64,000 nucleotides of DNA, taken from Psychrobacter sp. I-STPA10. Its GTDB lineage: Bacteria > Pseudomonadota > Gammaproteobacteria > Pseudomonadales > Moraxellaceae. This document shows, in pieces, positions 1-9,683 of this stretch; the stretch's first letter is position 1; the number at the start of each line of letters is the position of its first letter. Location: assembly GCF_021012795.1 (NCBI RefSeq), contig NZ_VFYU01000001.1, forward strand, positions 175,211 to 239,210, read 5' to 3'. The notes under the pieces were generated by a model that saw only the letters and a list, made by a program, of their open reading frames with translations, was not told where the DNA came from and searched no databases. A program made the translations under genes and the position numbers.

Positions 1-809
1 GCATAAGAGATGATATGGGTACGGTGAATGCCTTGACGACAGGCTTGGCTAGCACAGTACAAGAAATAGTAAATTTCACGATTGATGTCTCGCCCACGTA
101 AAAATCTATCGACTTCATTGGGTATCATCGCATGCAACAGCCGCCCTTCTTCATTAATACCAACATCACTGCCTAAGAAGATAAGTTTATCTGCCTCCAG
201 CGCAACAGCCGCATTTAATGCCACATCTTCGGCAAGTAAATTAAAGATTTCACCTGTGGCAGAGTAGCCCATTGAACCCAATATTACCATGTGGTTATGT
301 GTCAGATTGTTTTTGATGGCATCGACATCAATAGAGCGTACTTCCCCTGTCATCTGATAGTCGACACCATCTCGCACCCCATAAGGGCGGGCAGTGACAA
401 AGTTACCAGAGACGGCATCAATGCGTGAGCCATACATGGGTGAGTTTGCCAGTCCCATAGAGAGTTGTGCTTCGATTTGTAGACGAATAGCACCAACAGC
501 TTCTAGTATGGCTGGCATGGCAGAGCGGGGGGTGACTCGAATGTCATTATGTAGTGGTGTTTCTATATTAAGTTCGGCTAAGTTTTTTTCGATTTGCGGG
601 CGTGCGCCATGTACTAATACCAGCTTAATTCCTAAGCTATGTAATAGGGCAAAGTCATGAATGAGGTTGCTAAAGTTTGGATGATTCACTGCCTCTCCAC
701 CAAACATGATGACAAAGGTCTTGCCTCGATGAGTGTTAATATAGGGGGCAGAGTTGCGAAACCAATGAACATAGTCAGGATTAATTTGGGGCATAGCATT
801 ATCAGTCAT
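1..809 (-). CDS. argA: N-acetylglutamate synthase, 5' part (cut by window edge)
   Basis: First step of arginine synthesis: acetyl transfer from acetyl-CoA to glutamate, in the cytoplasm. The reverse strand is open from ATG at 809 to the window edge (269 codons) and reads as an amino-acid-kinase-like fold: TFVIMFGGEAV near residue 31, the LVLVHGARPQI stretch, GAIRLQIEAQLSMG, and TGEVRSID. Classical ArgA proteins of about 440-450 residues have this kinase-like domain followed by a GNAT domain. Only the first domain is visible, and the cut falls about where the GNAT part would begin (CRQGIHRTHIISY). No strong ribosome binding site precedes the ATG. The gene is divergent from the secreted protein at 1197. 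Confidence 0.9.
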   Translation of the reverse strand, partial: MTDNAMPQINPDYVHWFRNSAPYINTHRGKTFVIMFGGEAVNHPNFSNLIHDFALLHSLGIKLVLVHGARPQIEKNLAELNIETPLHNDIRVTPRSAMPAILEAVGAIRLQIEAQLSMGLANSPMYGSRIDAVSGNFVTARPYGVRDGVDYQMTGEVRSIDVDAIKNNLTHNHMVILGSMGYSATGEIFNLLAEDVALNAAVALEADKLIFLGSDVGINEEGRLLHAMIPNEVDRFLRGRDINREIYYFLYCASQACRQGIHRTHIISY

Positions 810-849
810 AGGTGAAATCGTCAATAATCAATAGGTGGATAAGAAAAAT

Positions 850-885
850 AATATTAGAAACAATATTAGAAACAATGCGAGAAAC
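850..885. repeat. 12-bp tandem repeat, three units
   Basis: Two exact units of AATATTAGAAAC (850-861 and 862-873) are followed by a degenerate third, AATGCGAGAAAC (874-885). They lie in the 387-bp AT-rich gap between the divergent argA and the gene at 1197. I see no gene in this gap. Promoters for both neighbours must lie here, but I could not fix their boxes. Confidence 0.7.
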
Positions 886-1196
886 AATGTGCATACGATT
901 ATATAAACTTTTACGATAACAAAATTTGCTACATTGGGCTATCTTTTTATGATAATTGATGTTGTTCTTTTTATTGGTATGAGTGTCTTCATCATATACT
1001 GGCAATATATAGAAGCAATTTGGCAAAACAAGTCTGTTATAATGCATGGACAAATTATTCCAACCTTTTAAATAATGTATAGACAACTTTAAAGTTTAGA
1101 TCATAAATTTAGCCAATTTTACTTCTTCTGTTTTTACTTCTTTGTTTGCATCCACCACTGTTGTGGCTGTGAATTGATAGAATCTGGATAATAATC

Positions 1197-1814
1197 ATGA
1201 CTGATAATATATTTACGAAATCTCAATTTGCTATGATGAGCCGCTTGGCATTAGCCACAGTAAGCGCTACCTTTTTATCGTTGGTAACACTAGGTTCAGC
1301 TTCTGCGATGTTACCAACACCAGAGCCAGAGCTTGATGCCCCTACTAATAGCCAAAATGCTGCGGTTGTGCAACAAGCAACGACGATGCAAACAGCAGAC
1401 CCACAAGCAGTTCAAAGTAATGCGGCAGTGGCTACTAAACTCATGGCGTTTTTGGTGGCGATGGATGATAACGGACAGCAAGCGTTGGTACCAGTCACTG
1501 CCAGCACCCAGCTACAAAAAGGTAATGTGATTGAGTATCAAGGACATTTTACCAATACCAGTACTGATCGTCAGCGTAAGATGACAGTGACGATGAGTAT
1601 ACCTAAAGAAGTTTCACTTATAGGGAGTATTTCTCCTGAGTTTCCATTGGCAAGCGTTGATGGTCAAATTTTTGCTCCAGTACCATTACGTGGCAGAATT
1701 GGTGGTCAATTACAAGAAGTACCTATGGAGTACTATCGAGCGTTACGTTGGGATATTGAAGGCTTAGGTTTGGGTGAAACTGCTGTGGTGAAATATCAGG
1801 CGGTGGTACGATAG
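1197..1814 (+). CDS. secreted protein of unknown function
   Basis: A 205-residue protein with an N-terminal export signal. A hydrophobic stretch (residues about 16-32) ends in SASA, a good signal-peptidase I site. An internal ATG at residue 13 or 14 would give a more usual signal-peptide length. After cleavage there is an Ala/Gln/Thr-rich linker (residues about 40-80). The C-terminal domain (about 95-205) has the pattern VIEYQGHFTNTS...MSIPKEVSL, like the beta-sandwich DUF11-type repeats that cap surface proteins of gram-negatives; that family assignment is tentative. It is probably periplasmic or surface-associated. The ribosome binding site (GGATAATAATC) is weak. No operon partner is evident. 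Confidence 0.7.
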   Translation: MTDNIFTKSQFAMMSRLALATVSATFLSLVTLGSASAMLPTPEPELDAPTNSQNAAVVQQATTMQTADPQAVQSNAAVATKLMAFLVAMDDNGQQALVPVTASTQLQKGNVIEYQGHFTNTSTDRQRKMTVTMSIPKEVSLIGSISPEFPLASVDGQIFAPVPLRGRIGGQLQEVPMEYYRALRWDIEGLGLGETAVVKYQAVVR

Positions 1815-1932
1815 TATTTAGTTTGTTGTTTTAATTATACATTTAGGCATGGTTGGTTTTTCATTAAGTGGTCATAAAGTTGCATTATGGTAAGTGACTC
1901 CATCAAACTTATTGACTCTAGGAAAGATAACC

Positions 1933-3651
1933 ATGTCTATTTTTTTGCAAAAAAAACCTGTCTCTTATTTTGCATCAACCTTATTATTGACAACATTAGC
2001 CCTGTCTACAATGGGTATGACGGGCTGCAAAAATAATAATAACGATAATAGCGGTCTTGGTAATCCTACTAAGACAGCAGAGCCAACATCTACTTATCAA
2101 AGTGTTAAATTTACCCCTGCAGGTAGCTATGTGCATGGTGACTTTGATGAATCTGCCGCAGAAATCATTGCTTATCATCCTGCCAGCAAACGTAGTTTTG
2201 TGGTCAATGCCCAAAACAAAAAAGTTGATGTCATTAGTTTGGCAGATATTCATGCCCCTATTTTACAGCAGTCTTTAGATGTGTCGGATATTGGCAGTAC
2301 GGTCAATAGTGTGGCTGTGTTTAATGATATGGTCGCAGTGGCTGTGCAGGCGAATGTAAAGACAGATAATGGATATGTCGTAATCTATGATGCCAATAGC
2401 CTGGAGCGATTACAAACAGTCGAGGTGGGTGCATTGCCAGATATGGTGACCTTCACCCCTGATGGTAATTATGTATTGGTTGCCAATGAAGGTGAGCCTG
2501 ATGATATGTATCAGGTAGATCCTGAAGGTTCAATTAGCATCATCAATATCATGGATATTAAGCGTCCGATTGTCCAGACAGCAACATTTACTGCATTTAA
2601 TAATCAAAAACAGCAACTACAAGCAGCGGGCGTACGTATTTTTGGCAAACTGGCAGATGGTACGATGAGTAGTGTGGCGCAAGATTTAGAACCTGAGTAT
2701 ATTGCTGTTTCCAAAGATGGAAAAACTGCTTATGTGAGCCTACAAGAAAATAATGCCATTGCTATAGTTGATATTAAGAGTGCGACGGTGACGGATATTA
2801 AGGCATTGGGTGCAAAAGACCACTCACTTGCAGGGAATGAGCTTGATGTCAGCAATAAAGATGACAAGATTAACATCACCACTTGGCCAATTATGGGTAT
2901 GTATATGCCAGATGCCATTGCGACTTATACTGTTAATGGTAAAAACTACTTGGTAACTGCCAATGAAGGTGATTCTCGTGAATGGGGTAAGTTTGACGAA
3001 GAAGTGAGATTTGCTGATATCAAGGTAGATAGTAGCCATTTTAATAAGGCGGCGTGTCATAATATGGATTGTGCGGATGCTGCTGCATTGGGTCGGATTA
3101 AATTCTCTTCAGTGATGGGTGATAGTAATCACGATGGCGTTTATGAGAATTTGTATAGCTTTGGTGCACGCTCGTTTAGCATTTGGGATATGGATAATAT
3201 GAGCCAACCTGTCTATGATAGTGGTAGCTTAATGGCAAAATATACTGCTAAAAAATATCCCAATAATTTTAATGCCAGTAATAGTAGTAATAAGTTTGAT
3301 GGTCGTAGTAATAATAAGGGCATTGAGCCAGAGGGTGTTACTCTAGCACAGGTAGGTAGTCAGACCATTGCTTTTATTGGGCTTGAGCGTATTTCTAGTG
3401 TGATGGCATTTGATATTACTGATCCTAAAAAAGTATCCTTATTGGGTGAGATAAATACACGCACCTTTAATGATGACCTGCTCAAAGATGCTAAAAAAGG
3501 TAAATTAAAGGCGAATGCTGATGGAGACTTCGGTCCTGAGGGTCTAACCTTCGTTGATGCAAAAGACTCCCCTACAGGTAAGCCATTGCTATTGGTTGGT
3601 TTTGAGGTCAGCGGTAGTTCAAAAGTGTTTGAGCTAGAGTTTATGCAATAA
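1933..3651 (+). CDS. choice-of-anchor I family beta-propeller lipoprotein
   Basis: The preferred start is the ATG at 1933, which follows AGGAAAG. A GTG at 1894 would only add 13 residues in front of the signal peptide. The lipobox TGC (MGMTGCKNN) makes this a lipoprotein, followed by an Asn-rich linker. The body carries repeated blades such as VVIYDANSLERLQTVEVGALPDMVTFTPDGNYVLVANEGEPDD and a Ca-binding-like loop GDSNHDGVYENLYSFGARSFSIWD, which are hallmarks of choice-of-anchor I proteins (often annotated as alkaline-phosphatase-like). The substrate and catalytic activity are not known from sequence. It is single in its transcription unit and is followed by a strong terminator. Confidence 0.8.
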   Translation: MSIFLQKKPVSYFASTLLLTTLALSTMGMTGCKNNNNDNSGLGNPTKTAEPTSTYQSVKFTPAGSYVHGDFDESAAEIIAYHPASKRSFVVNAQNKKVDVISLADIHAPILQQSLDVSDIGSTVNSVAVFNDMVAVAVQANVKTDNGYVVIYDANSLERLQTVEVGALPDMVTFTPDGNYVLVANEGEPDDMYQVDPEGSISIINIMDIKRPIVQTATFTAFNNQKQQLQAAGVRIFGKLADGTMSSVAQDLEPEYIAVSKDGKTAYVSLQENNAIAIVDIKSATVTDIKALGAKDHSLAGNELDVSNKDDKINITTWPIMGMYMPDAIATYTVNGKNYLVTANEGDSREWGKFDEEVRFADIKVDSSHFNKAACHNMDCADAAALGRIKFSSVMGDSNHDGVYENLYSFGARSFSIWDMDNMSQPVYDSGSLMAKYTAKKYPNNFNASNSSNKFDGRSNNKGIEPEGVTLAQVGSQTIAFIGLERISSVMAFDITDPKKVSLLGEINTRTFNDDLLKDAKKGKLKANADGDFGPEGLTFVDAKDSPTGKPLLLVGFEVSGSSKVFELEFMQ

Positions 3652-3686
3652 ATATCGGTCTTTATTTATGTCCTAAATCATTTCCA

Positions 3687-3722
3687 AAAAGCCCTTTCTT
3701 GTTACAAGGAAGGGCTTTTTTT
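3687..3722 (+). terminator. rho-independent terminator
   Basis: Near-perfect hairpin with arms AAGCCCTTTCTTG and CAAGGAAGGGCTT (one T-G pair), loop TTA, followed by a run of T. It ends the beta-propeller gene. The A run before the hairpin lets it also serve the convergent patatin gene. Confidence 0.9.
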
Positions 3723-3767
3723 ATCTTGTATAGTATAACTTTGATATATTTGAACATTTTGATCTAT

Positions 3768-4820
3768 TTATTGAGGCTGTGCTGCTGCAATCGCTTGTTT
3801 AATTTGGGACATTTGCTGCTTGGTAGCTTTCTCACCTGCATCAATCATTTGTTGTCGCTGAATGGTATCAAACACACTAAAGCTACTGACATTAGGTGTG
3901 ATAATCACATCAGCGCGTTTGATTTCTGCGGCTTTGTAGTTGTTTTTAGCATTATTACTACTAGCATCAGCATTGGTTGTCTGTTGATGATAGTTTTGGT
4001 CAATAAGCTTCCATATATTACGCTGTTTGCTATCAATGCGGGTAGATTTACGGGTGGATTGATTAATCGCTGCTGTGTCCAATAAGTCCACCGCAATAAT
4101 CACATCTGCTCCCAAAGCTTTGGCAGTATCGACAGGTACCAAACTGCTAACTCCCCCATCGATGTATTTTTTGCCCACTTTTTCGGGAATACGAGGGGCG
4201 ATAAATAACGCAGGTACACTGCTTGATGCCTGCACTATAAGCCCTGTGTTACCTTGGGTAAATACCGTTTTTTTGAGATTGTTTTTTTCCGTTGCGACAG
4301 CAGCAAAGCGTATTGGCAGTTGCTCAATGCGGCGTCCACCCACTTGATTGTTAATAAAGTCTTTGAGCTTATTACCTTCAATGATGCCTTGATGAGATAA
4401 GGTAAAGTCAGCCAAATCACTGTCTTGTGTGGTTAAGGCAATCTGCTCTAACTGCGCTGCGGTTTTGCCACTGGCATACAAACTACCCACCACACTGCCT
4501 GCGCTGCTGCCAACGATTAAATTTGGATGAATACCATTAGCTTCTAGTGATTTTATAACACCCACATGAGCAAACCCTTTTGCACCGCCACCGCCTAATA
4601 CCAAAGCAACCATTGGTTTGGTAGGTAGGGTAGGGGCTGTGGTAGTTTTTGTGGGTGTGCTACTACAGCCACTGAGCAGTATTAATGGTGCAAATGTAAA
4701 TGCACTGATAGCAAAAGTGGTGAGGTTCAATGTAGCCAGATTTTTATTATTAGTACTGTATTGAAAAACCGACTGTAGGTTAGTGGCAAGCTGAGTAAGG
4801 TGGCTGAGGATAGGGTGCAT
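3768..4820 (-). CDS. patatin-like phospholipase lipoprotein (RssA-like)
   Basis: Lipid acyl hydrolase of the patatin family. The oxyanion loop GGGGAKG is at residues 76-82, the nucleophile elbow GSSAG is at 104-108 (Ser106), and the catalytic Asp is in DGG near residue 221, so the Ser-Asp dyad is complete. The long N-terminus ends in the lipobox LLSGC (Cys52), which predicts a membrane-anchored lipoprotein. The leader is unusually long for a lipoprotein signal, so a later start is possible, though no clear internal ATG offers one. The C-terminus is Gln/Ala-rich. Monocistronic and convergent with the upstream lipoprotein gene. Confidence 0.88.
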   Translation of the reverse strand: MHPILSHLTQLATNLQSVFQYSTNNKNLATLNLTTFAISAFTFAPLILLSGCSSTPTKTTTAPTLPTKPMVALVLGGGGAKGFAHVGVIKSLEANGIHPNLIVGSSAGSVVGSLYASGKTAAQLEQIALTTQDSDLADFTLSHQGIIEGNKLKDFINNQVGGRRIEQLPIRFAAVATEKNNLKKTVFTQGNTGLIVQASSSVPALFIAPRIPEKVGKKYIDGGVSSLVPVDTAKALGADVIIAVDLLDTAAINQSTRKSTRIDSKQRNIWKLIDQNYHQQTTNADASSNNAKNNYKAAEIKRADVIITPNVSSFSVFDTIQRQQMIDAGEKATKQQMSQIKQAIAAAQPQ

Positions 4821-5045
4821 AATAGTACCTAAGATTTAAGACAAGACAAGAGTAAGTGACTGAGTATGAAAGAATATCAAATAAAAAATCACATACATAC
4901 CCTAGCATAAGTGTCATCTTGTCATCGTATTTACTGCGTTATTTATTTGCTGCATTTGTCTCTTTTTATGCCCCTATTAAAATCATAGCCAATACACTAC
5001 ACTATAATCTTTGATTCATACACTTTTTTTGATTGACGATTGCTT

Positions 5046-7358
5046 ATGTCTACTACACCCACAAATGCTTCCTCCTCTATGCCATCGGCGCCATCCGTGC
5101 CAAGCTCAGTGGTTGATTTACCTGTTAGTGCACTGGCGGGGGTGGGTGTTAAAGTTGAGGGTCAGCTTGAGCAGCTTGGTATTCAGCGAATTTTTGATTT
5201 ATTGTTGCATCTGCCACGAAGTTATGAAGATCGCAGCCGTTTGGTCGCTATCAATACTTTGCAAGATGGACAGGCAGCGCTTGTCGAAGCTCGTATCGTA
5301 CATGTGGATAATAAACGCAGCGGTATGACGGTGATTGTCGAAGATGGCAGTGCAAAGTTAACCCTACGCTTTTTTAAGGTTTATCGTAGCCTGCTACAGA
5401 CCATGAGTGTGGGGACGCAGCTGCGATTATTTGGTGAGGTGAAAATCAATCGTTATGGGGTGCAGATGCACCACCCAGAATATACCGTGGTGACAGGTAA
5501 TGAGCCATTAGAAAATACTGGATTACAGCCGATTTATCCCACCATTAAAGGCTTACATCAAAACAAACTACGTACGCTTATCAAACTGGCATTGCAAACG
5601 GTGCAGCAGCAAGGTATACCGATGACGGTATTTACAGCGACAGATTGGCAATCAGTGGCACATTTAACCGCGGTTAATACTCAAGTAGGCGCATCACAAC
5701 GTCGCAGTAGTGATATGTTTATTACATTATCACAAGCCATGGCGCAAGCAGTCGCTGAGCCAAATAATCAATCATCTAGCCACAGTCATAGCCATAACCA
5801 CAGTAGCCATAATAACGTGCAACCGTTTGCTATGAGCTTATTTGAGGCATTGCTACTTATCCATACCCCACCCATGTATGTGCATCTAGGGCAACAAGCT
5901 CAGCATTTGCAGCAGTTAATCGAGCGTACTCACCCTGCTTGTCAGCGGCTGATTATCGAAGAACTAACTGCTCATCAACTCAGCATGTTATATCGTCGTC
6001 AGCAGTTGCATCAGCACAAAGCCCCCAAATGTGAAGCTCAAAGCCTGCTTGCAAAAAAGTTACTTGCCAACTTACCCTTTGAGTTAACCGCAGCGCAGCA
6101 GCGTGTTATTGATGAGATTACCAGTGATATGGTGACCTCCATTCCCATGTTGCGTTTGGTACAAGGAGATGTAGGGGCAGGCAAAACTTTGGTTGCTGCC
6201 ATTGCCGCTTGTTATGCTCTTGATAGTGGTTGGCAAGTGGCAGTAATGGCACCGACAGAGATACTCGCTGAGCAGCATTTATTGAACTTTCAACAATGGT
6301 TTGAGCCACTTGGTATCGGGGTTGGTTGGCTCGCTGGCAAGCAGACTGCCAAACAACGCCGAGAATCACTGAGTGCGGTGGCAGAAAACGAGGTGCAAAT
6401 TGTCGTCGGTACCCATGCGCTGTTTCAAGACAGTGTGCAGTTTGCCAAACTTGGCTTAGTTATTATTGATGAGCAGCACCGTTTTGGGGTTGAGCAGCGC
6501 ATGGCATTGACCAATAAAGGTGTGGCAAACAGTACCCCGCATCAGTTGGTGATGACTGCCACCCCCATTCCTCGTACTCTTGCGATGAGTGCCTATGGTG
6601 ATATGGATACCTCCATTATTGATGCGCTGCCACCCGGGCGTACGCCGATTACGACTGTTACTATTGACCGCAATCGCCGTGATGAAGTCATTGAGCGTAT
6701 CGCTGCTAACTGCGCCCAAGGTAAACAAGCCTATTGGGTGTGTCCATTGGTAGAAGAGTCGAGTGTCTTAGATGCCCAAGCTGCTGAGGCGACTTATGCA
6801 GATTTAGACGACCGTTTAGATATCCGTATTGGTCTGGTACATGGCAAAATGAAAGCGGCTGAGAAGCAAGCGGTGATGCAGGCATTTAAAAATGCTGAGT
6901 TAGACTTGCTGGTCGCTACCACTGTTATTGAAGTGGGTGTTGATGTGCCCAATGCGTCGCTCATGGTCATCGAAAATGCCGAACGGCTTGGGTTATCACA
7001 GTTACATCAGCTACGAGGTCGGGTTGGACGTGGTTCAACCAAAAGCTACTGCGTGTTGCTGTACCAAACGCCATTATCTGAGACAGGTATTGAGCGATTA
7101 AACGTGCTGCGTGATAGCAGTGATGGCTTTGTCATCGCTCAAAAAGACTTGCAACTGCGTGGACCAGGTGAACTGCTTGGTAAACGCCAAACAGGTAATG
7201 TCGGTTACTATATCTCTGAGCTGACTCGTGATGAACATCTACTGCTTATTGCCCGTAGCCTTGCTAAACGTCTGATTAACGACCCCAAGCGCAAAGCTGA
7301 GGTCAGCCTACTGATCCACCGCTGGATGCCAGAGGCAAGCCGTTATACTAATGTTTAG
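5046..7358 (+). CDS. recG: ATP-dependent DNA helicase RecG
   Basis: Branch-migrating helicase that remodels stalled forks and Holliday junctions. Start chosen at ATG 5046; a TTG two codons upstream is in frame but unneeded. Visible parts are an N-terminal wedge/OB region (LLLHLPRSYEDRS, IVEDGSAKLTLRFF), Walker A GDVGAGKT at residues 374-381, the DEQH box with the RecG signature DEQHRFG near 475, motif III TATPIPRTLA, and the C-terminal LRGRVGRG and QLRGPGELLG motifs. The length of 770 residues exceeds the usual 690. Part of the excess is a Ser/His-rich insertion at residues about 239-260 (HSHSHNHSS). Confidence 0.97.
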   Translation: MSTTPTNASSSMPSAPSVPSSVVDLPVSALAGVGVKVEGQLEQLGIQRIFDLLLHLPRSYEDRSRLVAINTLQDGQAALVEARIVHVDNKRSGMTVIVEDGSAKLTLRFFKVYRSLLQTMSVGTQLRLFGEVKINRYGVQMHHPEYTVVTGNEPLENTGLQPIYPTIKGLHQNKLRTLIKLALQTVQQQGIPMTVFTATDWQSVAHLTAVNTQVGASQRRSSDMFITLSQAMAQAVAEPNNQSSSHSHSHNHSSHNNVQPFAMSLFEALLLIHTPPMYVHLGQQAQHLQQLIERTHPACQRLIIEELTAHQLSMLYRRQQLHQHKAPKCEAQSLLAKKLLANLPFELTAAQQRVIDEITSDMVTSIPMLRLVQGDVGAGKTLVAAIAACYALDSGWQVAVMAPTEILAEQHLLNFQQWFEPLGIGVGWLAGKQTAKQRRESLSAVAENEVQIVVGTHALFQDSVQFAKLGLVIIDEQHRFGVEQRMALTNKGVANSTPHQLVMTATPIPRTLAMSAYGDMDTSIIDALPPGRTPITTVTIDRNRRDEVIERIAANCAQGKQAYWVCPLVEESSVLDAQAAEATYADLDDRLDIRIGLVHGKMKAAEKQAVMQAFKNAELDLLVATTVIEVGVDVPNASLMVIENAERLGLSQLHQLRGRVGRGSTKSYCVLLYQTPLSETGIERLNVLRDSSDGFVIAQKDLQLRGPGELLGKRQTGNVGYYISELTRDEHLLLIARSLAKRLINDPKRKAEVSLLIHRWMPEASRYTNV

Positions 7359-7434
7359 TGAATTATGATTGGCTAATTGTCTTATTTTTCCTTGGAGGTT
7401 ATACCTAGCGGTTAGGTTTAATGGAGTGTATACA

Positions 7435-7806
7435 ATGAAAATAAATAGCCTCCCCTTAATAATGGCATTACTACTGACAAGTTGTAGCCAGCCTATTGAA
7501 ATAAAACCAAATAAACTGCCTGACGCCTATCTGAATGATCCTTATCAAGCTGAAATAGAAATAATAGGGGGATCAGTCGTTGAAATGAGTTTTTCTGCGA
7601 AAGTATCTGATACAAACTTTCGCATTTTGCACCATATTGATACCGATGGATATCCAGATTATAATCATTTAACAGTTCAAGGCACACCCATTGTACTAAA
7701 GCCTATTTATATTAAGTTGGTAGGAGGGACGTATGGTACAAATTTTCCCGGCAAGGAGTTTGTAAAAGAATACAAAATTATGGTCAAAGAACAATATAAT
7801 AAATAG
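7435..7806 (+). CDS. small putative lipoprotein
   Basis: A 123-residue protein starting at ATG 7435, preceded by GGAG at 7423. The signal has the lipobox LLLTSC (Cys17). The mature part is mostly beta-strand-like with no recognised motif (PDAYLNDPYQAEI, TNFPGKEF). The PxxYxxxPY and final KEY pattern is loosely reminiscent of Ig-like or cadherin-like periplasmic modules, but I would not assign a family. It sits alone 76 bp after recG and may be cotranscribed with it. Confidence 0.6.
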   Translation: MKINSLPLIMALLLTSCSQPIEIKPNKLPDAYLNDPYQAEIEIIGGSVVEMSFSAKVSDTNFRILHHIDTDGYPDYNHLTVQGTPIVLKPIYIKLVGGTYGTNFPGKEFVKEYKIMVKEQYNK

Positions 7807-7874
7807 ATTCAAAATCATTATATATTTTTAATATTTAATCAAATCATCATTAATTAGCGAATACTAAAGTATTA

Positions 7875-8039
7875 AGAACCTGTATTCACAACCCATAATG
7901 GTGGATTTTTGCCTAAAATAGACGTACTACGGCGTTAAATTTTAGGTTAAATAGAGTAACTATTCGCCCCAAAATTTGCCTTGTATTACGCAGTTTTAGT
8001 TTAAAACTCCCCTGATTTTGGATTATGAAAACAGGTCCT
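7875..8039. mobile_element. MITE-like element, family I, copy 1 (165 bp)
   Basis: Bounded by imperfect inverted ends AGAACCTGTATTCA and TGAAAACAGGTCCT. It matches 41337-41501 along its full 165 bp with 16 mismatches by hand count (about 90% identity). It has no coding capacity and lies wholly in the 421-bp gap before the RND operon. Internal complementarity (CCTAAAAT with ATTTTAGG) suggests folding. I could not see a clean target duplication. Confidence 0.8.
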
Positions 8040-8227
8040 AAGTTATAAATAAACGTCCTCCTATTAGAAGATAAAGTTAGGTTACATCAAGCCTAAGCAC
8101 AAGCGATGCAATTCACGTATAATTTTCTATATTCAATTTAATAATAAACATAGCATTTGCAAATATTTTTATTAACATAGTATCAAGTCTAACTGCCGCA
8201 TCTGTATGCGAGATATACGAGAGCATT

Positions 8228-9658
8228 ATGAGTTCATCATCTAATATCACACCGCCTGACGCTAAGTCGCCACAAACACAACCATCAAAGCAGTCATCAC
8301 CAGCAGATGAGCGCCAGACTTTATCTGATCAAAACTTGTCCAAAACACCAATAGCAAATGGTGATGCAGGCATCACCCCACCGCCAAGCTATCAGCAAAT
8401 AGCAACACAACCTCGCTGGATTTGGCTATTACCATTAATGCTAGTGGTGCTTGCCATTGGTGTTTGGGCAGGACGCATGTGGGGTGAGAAAAAAGCACAA
8501 GAGCAGTTAGCAGCGCCACCAACGTCTGCTTCATCGTCTTCACTCTCGACCACATCTCCTTCGTCGTCCTCGTCCTCACAAATGACAACTGCCACTGAAG
8601 TAACAGAACCCTCTGTACCGCAAAAACCAGTTTTGAGTGTGGATATCATTACTCCTAAACAAAGTGTGTTTGAAGATTCACTGAGTGCTGATGGTACGAT
8701 TGTGCCAAAAAATGTGGCGACAGTAAGTGGCAAGGTCTCTGGTGTGACCATTGAACAGGTATTGGCTGAAGAGGGCAGTTGGGTCAAAAAAGGTCAAGTC
8801 TTGGCAGTATTTGATACTCAAGCGATGCAGCAGCAACAAATACAGGCTCAAGCTGATTTAGCTGAAGCACAAACCAAATTACAACTTGCTGAAAGTGATG
8901 CCAACCGTGTACTACCATTGTTAGAGATTAATGCGGTGAGTGAACAAGAGGCGGACCGCTATGTGGCGACTGCTAGACAAGCTGCGGCAGCAGTTGCGGC
9001 AGCTGAGGCACGATTAAACAATCAAAATCTTAACTTAAATAATGCCAAGGTGACCGCACCAGTAAGCGGACTTATCAGTGAAAAAACAGCGAACGTGGGT
9101 AGTGTGGCAGGGCAAGCACCCTTATTTACCATCATCGAAAACGGTACTTTAGAATGGCAAGCACAAGTTGATCCCAACAAATTAGGTGAGATTAATGTAG
9201 GCACACCCGTACAGGTGAGCTTGCCTAATAAACATAGTGTGATGGGTAAAGTAACACGTATTGCACCGACGGCTGAACAAGGTAGCCGACAGGTGAGTAT
9301 CTTTGCAACCTTAGCCAATAGTAAGTTTGCCAGAGCGGGCATGTATCAGCGAGGGACGTTTATGCTCGGTAAGCAAGATGGTCAAACCCTGCCAGTGAGT
9401 GCCATTGTAACTAATGATGGTTATGATTATGTGATGTTTGTTGAGCTTGATAAAGGGGCAGATGGTGAGGATATTTATCGTGTTCGCCGTAAAAAAATAC
9501 AGATAGCAGAACGCCTTGGTGATCAGGTGGTATTGGCTAAGCCATTACCTGAGTCTGTGGCGATAGTACGTCAAGGAGGTGGTTTCTTAAATGATGGTGA
9601 TGTGGTTCGCCTTGCCTCTGAGCAAACGGATAGTAGTGCTGCAAAAGATGCAAGCTAA
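8228..9658 (+). CDS. RND efflux periplasmic adaptor (membrane fusion protein)
   Basis: Adaptor that couples an inner-membrane RND pump to an outer-membrane channel. It has a cytoplasmic N-terminus rich in Ser/Pro/Gln, a single anchor helix at residues 64-82, and a Ser/Thr-rich linker at about 95-125. This is followed by the lipoyl/barrel-sandwich half-motif (VTIEQVLAEEGSWVKKGQVLAVFD), an alpha-helical hairpin rich in Ala/Gln (AQADLAEAQTKLQLAES) and the second half-motif (NAKVTAPVSGLISEKTANVGSV). Anchoring is by helix rather than by a lipobox. The pump gene starts 25 bp downstream. No outer-membrane factor is present in the window, so a distant TolC-like partner is implied. Confidence 0.9.
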   Translation: MSSSSNITPPDAKSPQTQPSKQSSPADERQTLSDQNLSKTPIANGDAGITPPPSYQQIATQPRWIWLLPLMLVVLAIGVWAGRMWGEKKAQEQLAAPPTSASSSSLSTTSPSSSSSSQMTTATEVTEPSVPQKPVLSVDIITPKQSVFEDSLSADGTIVPKNVATVSGKVSGVTIEQVLAEEGSWVKKGQVLAVFDTQAMQQQQIQAQADLAEAQTKLQLAESDANRVLPLLEINAVSEQEADRYVATARQAAAAVAAAEARLNNQNLNLNNAKVTAPVSGLISEKTANVGSVAGQAPLFTIIENGTLEWQAQVDPNKLGEINVGTPVQVSLPNKHSVMGKVTRIAPTAEQGSRQVSIFATLANSKFARAGMYQRGTFMLGKQDGQTLPVSAIVTNDGYDYVMFVELDKGADGEDIYRVRRKKIQIAERLGDQVVLAKPLPESVAIVRQGGGFLNDGDVVRLASEQTDSSAAKDAS

Positions 9659-9683
9659 AAATAGCAAAATAGGATAAACGACC

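Noticed and set aside
802..1086. 94-codon minus-strand ORF in the argA upstream gap
   Set aside because: AT-rich, begins in no ribosome binding site and overlaps the argA start; no protein-like motif.
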